A stretch of DNA of 64,000 bases, taken from NCBI RefSeq assembly GCF_008704655.1, contig NZ_CP023688.1, positions 1,178,001-1,242,000 on the forward strand, in the 5' to 3' direction. This document shows positions 33,603 to 41,268 of this stretch, one piece after another. The DNA comes from Streptomyces rimosus (GTDB lineage: Bacteria; Actinomycetota; Actinomycetes; Streptomycetales; Streptomycetaceae). The notes beneath the pieces are model-generated. The model saw only the letters and a list, made by a program, of their open reading frames with translations. It searched no databases and was not told the origin of the DNA. Position numbers and translations under genes: made by a program. Each line of letters begins with the position of its first letter. The first letter of the stretch is position 1.

Positions 33603-34220
33603 GTGGCAAGCATGTCGAGCGATGACGTGTGGCTCCGGTGCGGCGGACGGCTGTGCCTGGACTTCGTCAACACCCTGCGGAACCGGGCGCGGGTACCGCG
33701 CGAGACGCTGGTCGTACCGGAGGACCTGCGGCGGTGGCTGGAGTGGGCGGGAATCGCCGTGACGGCCCGCCCGGCGGCGCGGGACGCGGACGCGCTCGCC
33801 CTGGCACGCAAGCTGCGTGACGCGCTGGACCGGGCGGTGCTCGCGGCGGCCGACGGCGCCCTCCCCACCCCCGCCGACCTGGCCGTGCTCAACAGCACAG
33901 CAGCCGCCCACCCTCTCCCCACACCTCAACTCACAGTGGTAAACGACAAGTTGGCACACACCACCACACCCGCCCCGGCCCCCGCCGACCCGGCCGCGGG
34001 GCTCGCCCTGGTCGCGCAGGACGCGGTGGCGCTGCTGCCCTCGCCCGAGGTCCGGCGGGTGCGCGTGTGCGGCGCGGACGACTGCGCCGTGCGCTTCGTC
34101 GACCGCTCCCCCGCGCACAACCGCCGCTGGTGCTCCATGGAGCGGTGCGGCAACCGCGCCAAGGCCCGCCGCCATGTGGCACGGACGGGGCGTGCGCCCC
34201 GCGCGGACGGCGGTGGATGA
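33603..34220 (+). CDS. CGNR zinc-finger regulator with ABATE domain
   Basis: A 205-residue protein. The N-terminal ABATE domain has CGGRLCLDFVNTLRNR and LRRWLEWAG. The C-terminal CGNR finger holds its four metal Cys in VCGADDCAVRFVD and RRWCSMERCGNRAKARRH. The family is thought to regulate transcription, with stress-linked operons. The start is GTG 33603, after AGGGGG, or ATG 33612. It controls, by position, the dehalogenase-like gene it faces. It is followed after 7 bases by the polynucleotide kinase-like gene. Confidence 0.85.
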   Translation: MASMSSDDVWLRCGGRLCLDFVNTLRNRARVPRETLVVPEDLRRWLEWAGIAVTARPAARDADALALARKLRDALDRAVLAAADGALPTPADLAVLNSTAAAHPLPTPQLTVVNDKLAHTTTPAPAPADPAAGLALVAQDAVALLPSPEVRRVRVCGADDCAVRFVDRSPAHNRRWCSMERCGNRAKARRHVARTGRAPRADGGG

Positions 34221-34227
34221 TGGCGCG

Positions 34228-34788
34228 ATGGAGACTCCCGTGCCGGTCCCGGCCGGGCTGGTGCTGCTCGTCGGGGCGCCGGCCGCCGGGAAGAGCACCT
34301 TCGCCGGGGAACTGGTCGCGCAGGGCCGGCTGCCCGCCGAGGCCGTGGTGTCCAGCGATGCCATCGCCGAGGAGTTGTTCGGTCCCGGCGTGGACCGGTG
34401 CACGGTCGACGCGCAGGTCTTCGAGGAGCGCGACCGCCGGGTCGCCGAGCGGCTGCACGAGGGGCGCACCGTCCTGATCGACGCGACGAACGTGCTGCCC
34501 CGGGGCCGCGAGCGGCTGCTGGCCATGGCGCGGAAGTTCGGCGTCCCGGTCACCGCACTGCGCTTCGCGCCCCATGAGCCGGTCCTGCTCCTCCAGAGCC
34601 GCGAACGCGCCAAACGCGTCCCGGACGCCGAGATCTCCGCGTACGCGACCCTGCTCCGGGACACCGCCGACACCCGCCATCTCCTGGCGGAGGGCATCAG
34701 CACCGTCTACGAGGTCCCGGGGCGCGCGCAGGGCATGGGGGCGGCCGAAGCCGCGCGGCGGTTCCGGTTCGAAGGGTGTGAGGGATAG
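34228..34788 (+). CDS. Polynucleotide kinase-like P-loop ATPase
   Basis: A 186-residue kinase of the T4 Pnk/zeta type. Walker A is GAPAAGKST at about 16-24, a VVSSDAIAEELFG strand follows, then VLIDATNVLPRGRERLL near 90, which matches the DATN block of bacterial Pnkp kinases, and a lid with RERAKRVPDAEI. It would transfer ATP phosphate to a 5-prime hydroxyl end of RNA or DNA, or to another acceptor. It faces a HAD phosphatase of the T4 Pnk 3-prime-phosphatase type, 39 bases away, so the two halves of a Pnk repair enzyme sit as separate genes. The substrate is inferred. Confidence 0.78.
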   Translation: METPVPVPAGLVLLVGAPAAGKSTFAGELVAQGRLPAEAVVSSDAIAEELFGPGVDRCTVDAQVFEERDRRVAERLHEGRTVLIDATNVLPRGRERLLAMARKFGVPVTALRFAPHEPVLLLQSRERAKRVPDAEISAYATLLRDTADTRHLLAEGISTVYEVPGRAQGMGAAEAARRFRFEGCEG

Positions 34789-34796
34789 GGGAATGG

Positions 34797-34818
34797 GGGC
34801 GGCCGGGGCACGCCGCCC
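34797..34818. terminator. GC-rich hairpin between convergent kinase and phosphatase
   Basis: GGGCGGC (34797-34803) pairs with GCCGCCC (34812-34818) across an 8-base loop, within the 39 bases between two convergent stops. No U-tract follows, as is common for actinobacterial terminators. It could serve both genes. Confidence 0.5.
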
Positions 34819-34827
34819 ACCCACACT

Positions 34828-35340
34828 TCAGGTCCGTCCCTCCCGCTCCTGCGCGTCCTTCAGCTCGGCGGAGGGCGCCGCCCAGCGGGCCCGTACGACC
34901 GGGAAGCCCGCCTGTTCGCAGGCGGCGCAGACCAGTTCGTCGTCGTCCACGACATGGCGTACGTCGCGGCCGCCCGCGATACGGCGCAGCAGTTCCAGCT
35001 TGGTGTGGCGGGCCGGGCGCCGGTCGCTGTTCGGCCGCATGTACAGGCGTCCCTCGGGCAGTCCGTGCTGTTCGAGCCAGGCCAGTGTGTCCCGGCGGCA
35101 GCGTTCGGGACGGCCGGTGAGGTAGACGACCTCACAGCCCTCGGCGCTCTCCCGGGCCAGCGCCACGCCCGGCGCGAGCGGCGGGTCGTCGGGCGCCGCG
35201 GCGAAGAAGCCGTTCCAGTCGCGCGGCCTGCGCTCCAGGAAGTGCTGGCGGTGCGCGGTATCGGCGAGCGTGCCGTCGAGGTCGAACACCGCCAGGGGCC
35301 GCGACGCCGCGCCGCGCCCGCCCCTTCCCGTTCTCGTCAT
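34828..35340 (-). CDS. HAD phosphatase resembling the T4 Pnk phosphatase domain
   Basis: A 170-residue HAD protein. Motif I is VFDLDGTLADTAHRQ near 18-32, motif II is VVYLTGRPERCRRDT near 73, and motif IV is VVDDDELVC near 130. The segment WLEQHGLPEGRLYMRP followed by a basic stretch resembles the 3-prime phosphatase half of T4 Pnk and related phage-type enzymes. There is no cap domain. ATG at 35338-35340. With the convergent kinase it could restore 5-prime phosphate and 3-prime hydroxyl ends on nicked RNA or DNA. A role on small phosphate esters cannot be excluded. Confidence 0.78.
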   Translation of the reverse strand: MTRTGRGGRGAASRPLAVFDLDGTLADTAHRQHFLERRPRDWNGFFAAAPDDPPLAPGVALARESAEGCEVVYLTGRPERCRRDTLAWLEQHGLPEGRLYMRPNSDRRPARHTKLELLRRIAGGRDVRHVVDDDELVCAACEQAGFPVVRARWAAPSAELKDAQEREGRT

Positions 35341-36008
35341 CGCGTCCTCTCGTGCCGGTGCCGGCGGCTGCCGCCCGCATGGGCGGCCCTGTCCGTACGG
35401 TGGCCGGATACCGTCGTTGCGGCGGCCGAGTGGATCGTACGTGAGGCCGGTCGGCGCGCCGGTGACGCGGGGCCGGTGAAGCACCCGAGGCGGAACGACG
35501 CGTTGGGCCCGGGCCGGAATGCGACGTACCAGTGCCATGGTGCGCAGGAATTGCAGACCCCATGCCGCCGCCACGCTTTTGCCGACTATTTACGGACGGC
35601 CGTTCGGCCACGGGACGAATTCCAAAGCGTTCGACCTGTTCTTCTTCAGGACCGAAAGCCCAACCCCATTGGTCACGACCTTCCTTGCCGCCCCCGCTCC
35701 GCCGTTGCCACCGTCATCAACAACGCGCCCCCATGGGGCTGTTTGACAACGTGTTCCGCGCCCCCTCGACGCCGGTGCGCAGACCGCGGCGGCAGGCACC
35801 GCGACTGCGTGAGCCGACCGTATGAGCCGGCTGCGCCGAGGCCCGCTCAGGATGCCTCGCGTACCCACGCGGGAAATCCGGCGCCCCGACATGCGCGCGG
35901 TTCTGTCCCGAATGCGGAAAATCATCAGGACGCACAGCGCCATTGACCGGTCACACACTCAACCGCGCGCGACGACGGATTCCCACCTGTCGCGCGCCGG
36001 GAGGTGAG
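35341..36008. other. Gap with two tiny overlapping ORFs before the broken ligase
   Basis: This 668-base interval has visibly lower G+C than its surroundings, for instance around 35560-35750. Two short plus-strand ORFs can be read: 35733-35825 (30 codons, starting MGLFDNVFRAP) and 35822-36007 (61 aa, Arg-rich). They overlap as ATGA, and the second ends one base before the ligase start. Neither has a good ribosome site or a recognisable fold, and their third positions are less GC-rich than real genes here. I call them doubtful. The rest shows nothing I recognise. Confidence 0.4.
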
Positions 36009-36605
36009 ATGCGCGAAGCTCCCCCGGACACCACGACACTCGGCGATGTTCTCGCCCGGCGCGCCGAGTCCCACCACGACGCGCTGTTCCTCGAATTCCC
36101 GGCCTCCGCGTTCACCTTCGGCGAGGTGGACGAGCAGTCGGACCGCGTGGCCCAGGGATTGCCGGCGGCCGGGGTGGCGACGGGTGAACACGTCGCCGTC
36201 ATGCTGCCGAACCGTCCGGAAATCGTGTTCGTCACCTTCGCGCTGGCCCGTATCGGCGCGGTCACCGTCCTGGTCAACACCGCCTATCACGGCCCGGCTT
36301 TACGCAATGTACTGGCCGGCTCCGACTGCGCCGCGCTGATCGTCGACAGCCGGTACGCCGACCGTCTGCCCCCGGTCACCGCGGAGGTGCCCGACCTGCG
36401 GCTCACCGTGGTGTGCGCACCCGGCGACCGGCCCGCGGCCACCGGCGGGAGCGCGGCGGCACCGCAGGGCGGCCGGACGGTCGGATGGCCGGACCTCATG
36501 GCACACGGGGCAGCGCGGCCCGAGCGGTGTCCATCGCGACATACCAGCCCCGGCACTCGTCGACGCCGACCCCGCCCTCCTCCGTGTCACCCGGCGGCGA
36601 CCTGA
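36009..36605 (+). pseudogene. Acyl-CoA ligase N-terminal fragment (broken)
   Basis: A strong ribosome site (GGGAGGTGAG) precedes an ATG that opens a typical ANL ligase N-terminus: LGDVLARRAESHHDAL, FTFGEVDEQSDRVAQ, VAVMLPNRPEIVFVTFALARIGAV and LIVDSRYADRLPP. This CaiC/FadD-like reading continues to about residue 165, then dissolves into a Arg/Pro-rich tail. Another frame briefly gives PALVDADPALL, the phrase normally just before the TSGTTG loop, so at least one frameshift plus a deletion of the whole catalytic part has occurred. It holds a rare TTA codon at 36300-36302. It should have no ligase activity. Confidence 0.75.
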
Positions 36606-36669
36606 CCGTGCTGTACCGCTTCACCCTCACGGGCGGGCCGCCCGATCCCCGACCCCCGGAGCCCCCCAC

Positions 36670-37431
36670 TTGTCGATCCCACACTTCGCGTTGCTGACCG
36701 CGGCCGGAGTGGCCGCGGGACTGACGGGGACCGTCGCGGGACTCGCGTCCCTGTTCTCCTATCCCGCGCTGCTCGCCGCCGGCCTGTCGCCGACGACCGC
36801 CAATGTCACCAACACGGTCTCCCTCGCCATCGGCAACATCACCGTCGTTCCCAGTTCACGCCGGGAGCTGGCCGGCCAGTCGTCCGCCGTCCTCAGACTG
36901 GGCCTGGTGGTCGTCCTCGGCAGCGCGGCCGGGGCGGCACTCCTGCTGGCCACCCCGCCGGGAGTGTTCCAGCGGGTGGTGCCGTTCCTGGTCGGCGGCG
37001 CCTCGGTGGCCATCCTCGTACGGAGGCCGGCCCGGGACACCCTCGGCAGCGGCGAGCCGAAGCCGCCGGAGAGCACCACATGGCTGACGGTCCTCGGCAT
37101 GTTCGCGGTGGCGCTCTACAGCGGTTACTTCGCCGCTGCCTCGGGAGTGGTGATGCTCGCCCTGCTGCTGGCCACCACGTCCGAGAGCCTGCTCCGCAGC
37201 AACGCCCTGAAGAACGTCCTGGTCGGTGTGGCGGACCTGGTCGCGGCGGCCGGCTTCGTCCTGTTCGGCACCGTGTCGTGGCTCAACGCGCTGCCGCTGG
37301 CGCTCGGCCTGCTGCTGGGGTCGTGGCTGGGCCCGCCGCTCGCGCGCAGTCTCCCCACCGCTCTGCTGCGCGTGGGCATCGCCCTGGCCGGGCTGGCGCT
37401 CGCCGTCAAACTGGCGGTGGAAGCGTACTGA
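36670..37431 (+). CDS. TauE/SafE-family sulfite exporter-like permease
   Basis: A 253-residue membrane protein with about eight hydrophobic helices. The two family repeats begin with GLTGTVAGLASLFSYPALLAAGLSP (about 17-41) and GYFAAASGVVMLALLLA (about 142-158), each with the family's Gly/Pro pattern. The best start is a TTG at 36670, directly behind the ligase fragment; no ribosome site is clear. Members move sulfite, sulfoacetate or related organic anions. Substrate unknown. Transcription may come from the promoter of the broken ligase upstream. Confidence 0.82.
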   Translation: MSIPHFALLTAAGVAAGLTGTVAGLASLFSYPALLAAGLSPTTANVTNTVSLAIGNITVVPSSRRELAGQSSAVLRLGLVVVLGSAAGAALLLATPPGVFQRVVPFLVGGASVAILVRRPARDTLGSGEPKPPESTTWLTVLGMFAVALYSGYFAAASGVVMLALLLATTSESLLRSNALKNVLVGVADLVAAAGFVLFGTVSWLNALPLALGLLLGSWLGPPLARSLPTALLRVGIALAGLALAVKLAVEAY

Positions 37432-37749
37432 CGCCGGAGGGCCCGTGGAGGGACACGGGTCCGTACGACGCCGTACGGCCCGGAGGGGACACCGGTCCAT
37501 ACCTGACCGCATCCCAAATTCGTACAAAGAATCGAACCACCGGCATCTCCTTCCTCCCCCGAAAACTCCCAGGCAGCAGCGGCCGCGCAGGCCCTCCGGG
37601 CGGCCCGGAGCCGGTGCGTGCCCTCGCGCACCTGCGCCGGGCCGACGAGAATGTGCCCTTGAGCGCACCGCCCGCACCCGATTAGGTGGAGGGCGGCAAT
37701 TCCGCCGACGGACGGCAGCCGCCGTCCCGGCCCGAAGGAGTTGGAGCCC
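37432..37749. promoter_or_regulatory. Leader region of the ergothioneine operon
   Basis: This 318-base interval between the TauE-like gene and egtA has no credible gene. A vegetative-type promoter is visible close to egtA: TTGAGC at 37659-37664 and TAGGTG at 37683-37688, an 18-base spacer, or TTAGGT with 17. That leaves an untranslated leader of roughly 55 bases. No riboswitch-like structure was recognised. Confidence 0.55.
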
Positions 37750-39114
37750 ATGCCTGCACGTCCGGCCGTCACGGAGGCGGAGCTGGAGGCCCACCTGCGG
37801 GGCATCTGCTTCAAGACCGGACCACCTCGCCAGATAGGCGTCGAGCTCGAATGGCTCGTGCACGACGCCCGCAACCCCCGATGTCCCGTCGACCCCGTAC
37901 GACACCGCGAAGCGGCCGCCGCACTGCGTACCCTCCCCCTGCGGTCGGCCCTCACCTTCGAACCCGGCGGCCAGCTGGAGCTCAGCTCGCTGCCCGCCAC
38001 CTCCCTCACCGCCTGTATCGAGGCCGTCTCGGCCGACCTGGCCCTGGTGCGTCCCGCCATGCGGGAGCTGGGCCTGGGCATGGCCGGTCACGGCCACAAC
38101 CCCTGGCACCCGCCGCGCCGGGTCCTCACCGATCCCCGGTACGCCACCATGGAGGCGTACTTCGACCGCTGGGGCGCGGCCGGCCGGTCCATGATGTGCG
38201 GCACCGCCTCCGTACAGGTCTGCGTGGACGCCGGCCACGAGGAGCCGGGTCCGCTGGGGCTCGGCCGCCGCTGGAGACTGGCGCACCTGCTGGGTGCGGT
38301 ACTGGTCGCCGCGTTCGCCAACTCGCCGGTCAGCGAGGGCTGCCCGACCGGCTACCGCTCCACCCGCCAGCTGGTGTGGTCGCAGATGGACCCGGCCCGT
38401 ACCCTCGCCCCGCCGGATGGCCCCGACCCGCGCACCGCCTGGGTGGGGTACGTCCTGGACGCGCCCGTGATGTGCGTACGCAGCGACGACGGCCCGTGGG
38501 ACGCGCCCGAGGGGCTGACGTTCCGCGACTGGGTCCGTACGGGCGCGCCGCGCCCGCCCACCAGGGAGGATCTCGACTACCACGTCACCACGCTCTTCCC
38601 GCCCGTACGGCCGCGCGGGCACCTCGAACTGCGCATGATCGACGCGCAGCCGGGGGACGGTGGCTGGATCGTGCCGCTGGCCGTCACGGCCGCGCTGTTC
38701 GACGACCCCGAGGCCGCCGAGAGCGCGTACCGCGTGGTCAAGCCGCTCGCGGAGACGGCCGGCACGCGTCCCGCGCCGCGCAACCCGCTGTGGCGGCACG
38801 CCACCCGTGGCGCGCTGACCGATCCCGAGCTGCACGCCACCGCGCTGGCCTGCTTCACCATCGCGCAGGAGGCGCTGCCCCGGCTGGGCGCCTCGGCGGA
38901 GGTCACCGGCGCGGTCGCCCGGTTCGCCGAGCGGTACGTGGCACGCGGGCGCTGCCCGGCGGACGACCTGCTGGAGGGGGCGTACACGGACGGCGAGCCC
39001 GCGCCCGCCACGCCGCCACCCCGGCCGGCCGGGGCCGCGCCACCCACCGGGTTACCGGCAGCAACGGACGCCGCGTACGAGGACGAGCTCACCCCTGGGA
39101 AGGACAGCCAGTGA
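37750..39114 (+). CDS. egtA: Glutamate-cysteine ligase EgtA
   Basis: A 454-residue GCS2-family ligase. QIGVELEWLVHD near 31 is the start of the ATP-grasp-like glutamate site, FEPGGQLELSSLP near 77 is the family signature, and GHGHNPWHPPRR, MCGTASVQVCVD and ELRMIDAQP follow. It joins glutamate and cysteine with ATP to gamma-Glu-Cys, the sulfur donor for ergothioneine in the EgtB route. ATG 37750 follows AAGGAG at 9 bases. A TTG nine bases upstream is less likely. A rare TTA codon sits at 39052-39054, near the C-terminus, so full translation should need the bldA leucyl-tRNA. The stop overlaps egtB as GTGA. Confidence 0.93.
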   Translation: MPARPAVTEAELEAHLRGICFKTGPPRQIGVELEWLVHDARNPRCPVDPVRHREAAAALRTLPLRSALTFEPGGQLELSSLPATSLTACIEAVSADLALVRPAMRELGLGMAGHGHNPWHPPRRVLTDPRYATMEAYFDRWGAAGRSMMCGTASVQVCVDAGHEEPGPLGLGRRWRLAHLLGAVLVAAFANSPVSEGCPTGYRSTRQLVWSQMDPARTLAPPDGPDPRTAWVGYVLDAPVMCVRSDDGPWDAPEGLTFRDWVRTGAPRPPTREDLDYHVTTLFPPVRPRGHLELRMIDAQPGDGGWIVPLAVTAALFDDPEAAESAYRVVKPLAETAGTRPAPRNPLWRHATRGALTDPELHATALACFTIAQEALPRLGASAEVTGAVARFAERYVARGRCPADDLLEGAYTDGEPAPATPPPRPAGAAPPTGLPAATDAAYEDELTPGKDSQ

Positions 39115-40427
39115 CCCACGATCCCGAATCGCTCCGGGAACGCGCGGCGCGCGCGCTGCTCGCCGCGCGCGACCGCACCCGCGCGCTGACCACCTGCGTC
39201 GACGACCACGACCTCACCGCGCAGCACTCCCCCTTGATGTCCCCGCTGGTGTGGGACCTCGCGCACATCGGCAACCAGGAAGAGCAGTGGCTGCTGCGCG
39301 CGGTCGGCAAGCGGGAGGCGCTGCGCCCGGACATCGACTCCGTCTACGACGCCTTCGAGCACCCGCGCGCCGAGCGCCCGTCCCTGCCGCTGCTGCCGCC
39401 CGCCGAGGCGCACGGTTACGTGGCGGACGTCCGCAGCCGGGTGCTGGACGTACTGGAGAGCAGCCCGCTGCGCGGCGAGCCGCTGCTCGACTCCGGCTTC
39501 GCGTTCGGCATGATCGCGCAGCACGAGCAGCAGCATGACGAGACCATGCTGATCACGCACCAGCTGCGCCGCGGCCCGGCCGCGCTCACGGCCCCCGAGC
39601 CGCCGGTGACCTCCGACGGCATCCTGCCCACCGAAGTCCTCGTCCCCGGCGGCCCGTTCACGATGGGCACCTCCACCGAGCCGTGGGCCCTGGACAACGA
39701 ACGCCCCGCACACCGCCGCCTGCTGCCGTCCTTCCTCATCGACACCACACCGGTGAGCAACGGCGCGTACCAGGATTTCATCGAGGACGGCGGGTACGAC
39801 GACGAACGCTGGTGGTCCCCCGAGGGCTGGGACCACATACGAGAACACCGCTTGCGCGCACCGCTGTTCTGGCGCCGGGAGGGCGGGCAGTGGCTGCGGC
39901 GGCGCTTCGGCGTCACCGAGCCGGTGCCGCCGCAGGAGCCGGTGCTGCACGTGAGCTGGTACGAGGCCGACGCGTACGCGCGGTGGGCGGGGCGGCGGCT
40001 GCCCACGGAGGAGGAGTGGGAGAAGGCCGCCCGGCACGACCCGGTCAGCGGCCGGTCCCGGCGCTACCCGTGGGGCGACGAGGACCCCGGCCCCACGCAC
40101 GCCAACCTGGGCCAGCGGCATCTGCGCCCCGCCGCCGTCGGCAGCTACCCGGACGGCCAGTCACCGCTCGGCGTACGCCAACTGATCGGCGACGTATGGG
40201 AATGGACGTCGAGCGACTTCCTCCCCTACCCCGGCTTCGCCGCCTTCCCCTACCGCGAGTACTCGGAAGTGTTCTTCGGCGGGCCGTACAAGGTGCTGCG
40301 CGGCGGTTCGTTCGCCGTGGACCCGGTCGCCTGCCGGGGCACCTTCCGCAACTGGGACCTGCCGGTACGGCGCCAGATCTTCTCCGGCTTCCGCACGGCG
40401 CGGGACGCCGGGACGGCGGGCGCATGA
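39111..40427 (+). CDS. egtB: Ergothioneine sulfoxide synthase EgtB
   Basis: A 438-residue non-heme iron enzyme. The N-terminal DinB-like domain carries the three iron ligands, His52 in DLAHIGNQEE and His138/His142 in HEQQH, in the same order as studied EgtB. The C-terminal FGE-sulfatase domain runs from VLVPGGPFTMG near 180 to LRGGSFAVDP and FRTARD at the end. It uses oxygen to join gamma-Glu-Cys to trimethylhistidine, giving the sulfoxide. GTG at 39111 overlaps the egtA stop, so translation is coupled. Its own stop overlaps a 29-residue bridge ORF leading to egtC. Confidence 0.95.
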   Translation: MTHDPESLRERAARALLAARDRTRALTTCVDDHDLTAQHSPLMSPLVWDLAHIGNQEEQWLLRAVGKREALRPDIDSVYDAFEHPRAERPSLPLLPPAEAHGYVADVRSRVLDVLESSPLRGEPLLDSGFAFGMIAQHEQQHDETMLITHQLRRGPAALTAPEPPVTSDGILPTEVLVPGGPFTMGTSTEPWALDNERPAHRRLLPSFLIDTTPVSNGAYQDFIEDGGYDDERWWSPEGWDHIREHRLRAPLFWRREGGQWLRRRFGVTEPVPPQEPVLHVSWYEADAYARWAGRRLPTEEEWEKAARHDPVSGRSRRYPWGDEDPGPTHANLGQRHLRPAAVGSYPDGQSPLGVRQLIGDVWEWTSSDFLPYPGFAAFPYREYSEVFFGGPYKVLRGGSFAVDPVACRGTFRNWDLPVRRQIFSGFRTARDAGTAGA

Positions 40428-40513
40428 GGGCCCCGGCATCGGCACCGACCCCGGCATCGGCACCGCCGGAGGACACGCCGGCGGCTCCACACGGCCCCGG
40501 GAGGCGAGGCTGA
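40424..40513 (+). CDS. 29-residue bridge ORF between egtB and egtC
   Basis: ATG at 40424-40426 overlaps the egtB stop (ATGA), and the TGA at 40511-40513 overlaps the egtC ATG (TGATG). The peptide is Ala/Pro-rich (MRAPASAPTPASAPPED at the start) and half of it comes from an 18-base tandem repeat. No function is likely for the peptide itself. It could keep ribosomes running from egtB into egtC, which otherwise would face an 85-base gap. Alternatively it is a former EgtB tail or linker. Its reality is uncertain. Confidence 0.4.
   Translation: MRAPASAPTPASAPPEDTPAAPHGPGRRG
40431..40466. repeat. 18-base tandem repeat, two copies
   Basis: CCCCGGCATCGGCACCGA at 40431-40448 is repeated at 40449-40466 with one base changed at the end. 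It lies between egtB and egtC and keeps the bridge frame open because its length is a multiple of three. Confidence 0.8.
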
Positions 40514-41268
40514 TGTGCCGTCACCTCGCCTATCTGGGCCCGGAGGTGCCGCTCGGCCACCTCGTCACCGCGCCCTCCCACGGCCTGTACCGCCAGTCCT
40601 GGGAGCCCCGGCACCAGGTCCACGGCACGGTCAACGCGGACGGCTTCGGCATCGGCTGGTACGCGCCCGGCGACCCGGTTCCCGCCCGCTACCGCAGGGC
40701 CGGGCCCATCTGGGCCGACACCGGCGTCCTGGACCTGTGCCGGGTGGTGCGCACCACCGCACTGCTCGCCGCCGTACGGGACGCCACCTTCGCTGGCGCG
40801 GACGCCGAGGCGGCCGCCGCGCCGTTCGCCGACGGGCCCTGGCTGTTCAGCCACAACGGCGCGGTACCCGGCTGGCCCGGCTCCCTGGCCGACCTGGCCG
40901 CCGACCTGCCGCCGCACCGGCTGCTGTCCCTACAGGCCCGCTGCGACTCGGCCTTCCTGTGGGCGCTGGTGCACCACCGCCTCAGCGCCGGCATGGACCC
41001 CGCCGAGGCGCTGGCCGACACCGTCGCGGCGGTGTCCGCCGCCGCGCCCGGCGCCCGCCTGAACCTGCTCCTGACCGACGGCGCCACCATCGCCGCGACC
41101 ACCTGGGGCGACTCCCTCTTCTACCTCGCCGAACCCGGCCGCAGCACCACCGTCGCCTCCGAGCCGTACGACGCCTCCCCCCACTGGACCGAGGTCCCGC
41201 CGTACACGCTGCTCGCGGCCACGCCCACCGACGTCCTTCTCACCCCGCTCAAGGAGCCCGCCGCGTGA
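40513..41268 (+). CDS. egtC: Ergothioneine amidohydrolase EgtC
   Basis: A 251-residue class II glutamine amidotransferase-type (Ntn) hydrolase. The nucleophile Cys2 is exposed after Met removal (MCRHLAYLGP). HGTVNADGFGIGWYAPG near 37, VRTTALLAAVRDATFAGADA and WLFSHNGAVPGWPGSL near 113 are family blocks. It removes the gamma-glutamyl group from the EgtB product, leaving hercynylcysteine sulfoxide. ATG at 40513 overlaps the bridge ORF stop. Its own stop overlaps egtD as GTGA. Confidence 0.93.
   Translation: MCRHLAYLGPEVPLGHLVTAPSHGLYRQSWEPRHQVHGTVNADGFGIGWYAPGDPVPARYRRAGPIWADTGVLDLCRVVRTTALLAAVRDATFAGADAEAAAAPFADGPWLFSHNGAVPGWPGSLADLAADLPPHRLLSLQARCDSAFLWALVHHRLSAGMDPAEALADTVAAVSAAAPGARLNLLLTDGATIAATTWGDSLFYLAEPGRSTTVASEPYDASPHWTEVPPYTLLAATPTDVLLTPLKEPAA

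Noticed and set aside
35590..35958. A 122-codon minus-strand ORF in the low-G+C gap.
   Set aside because: No ribosome site, no motif, and composition typical of a random antisense frame.
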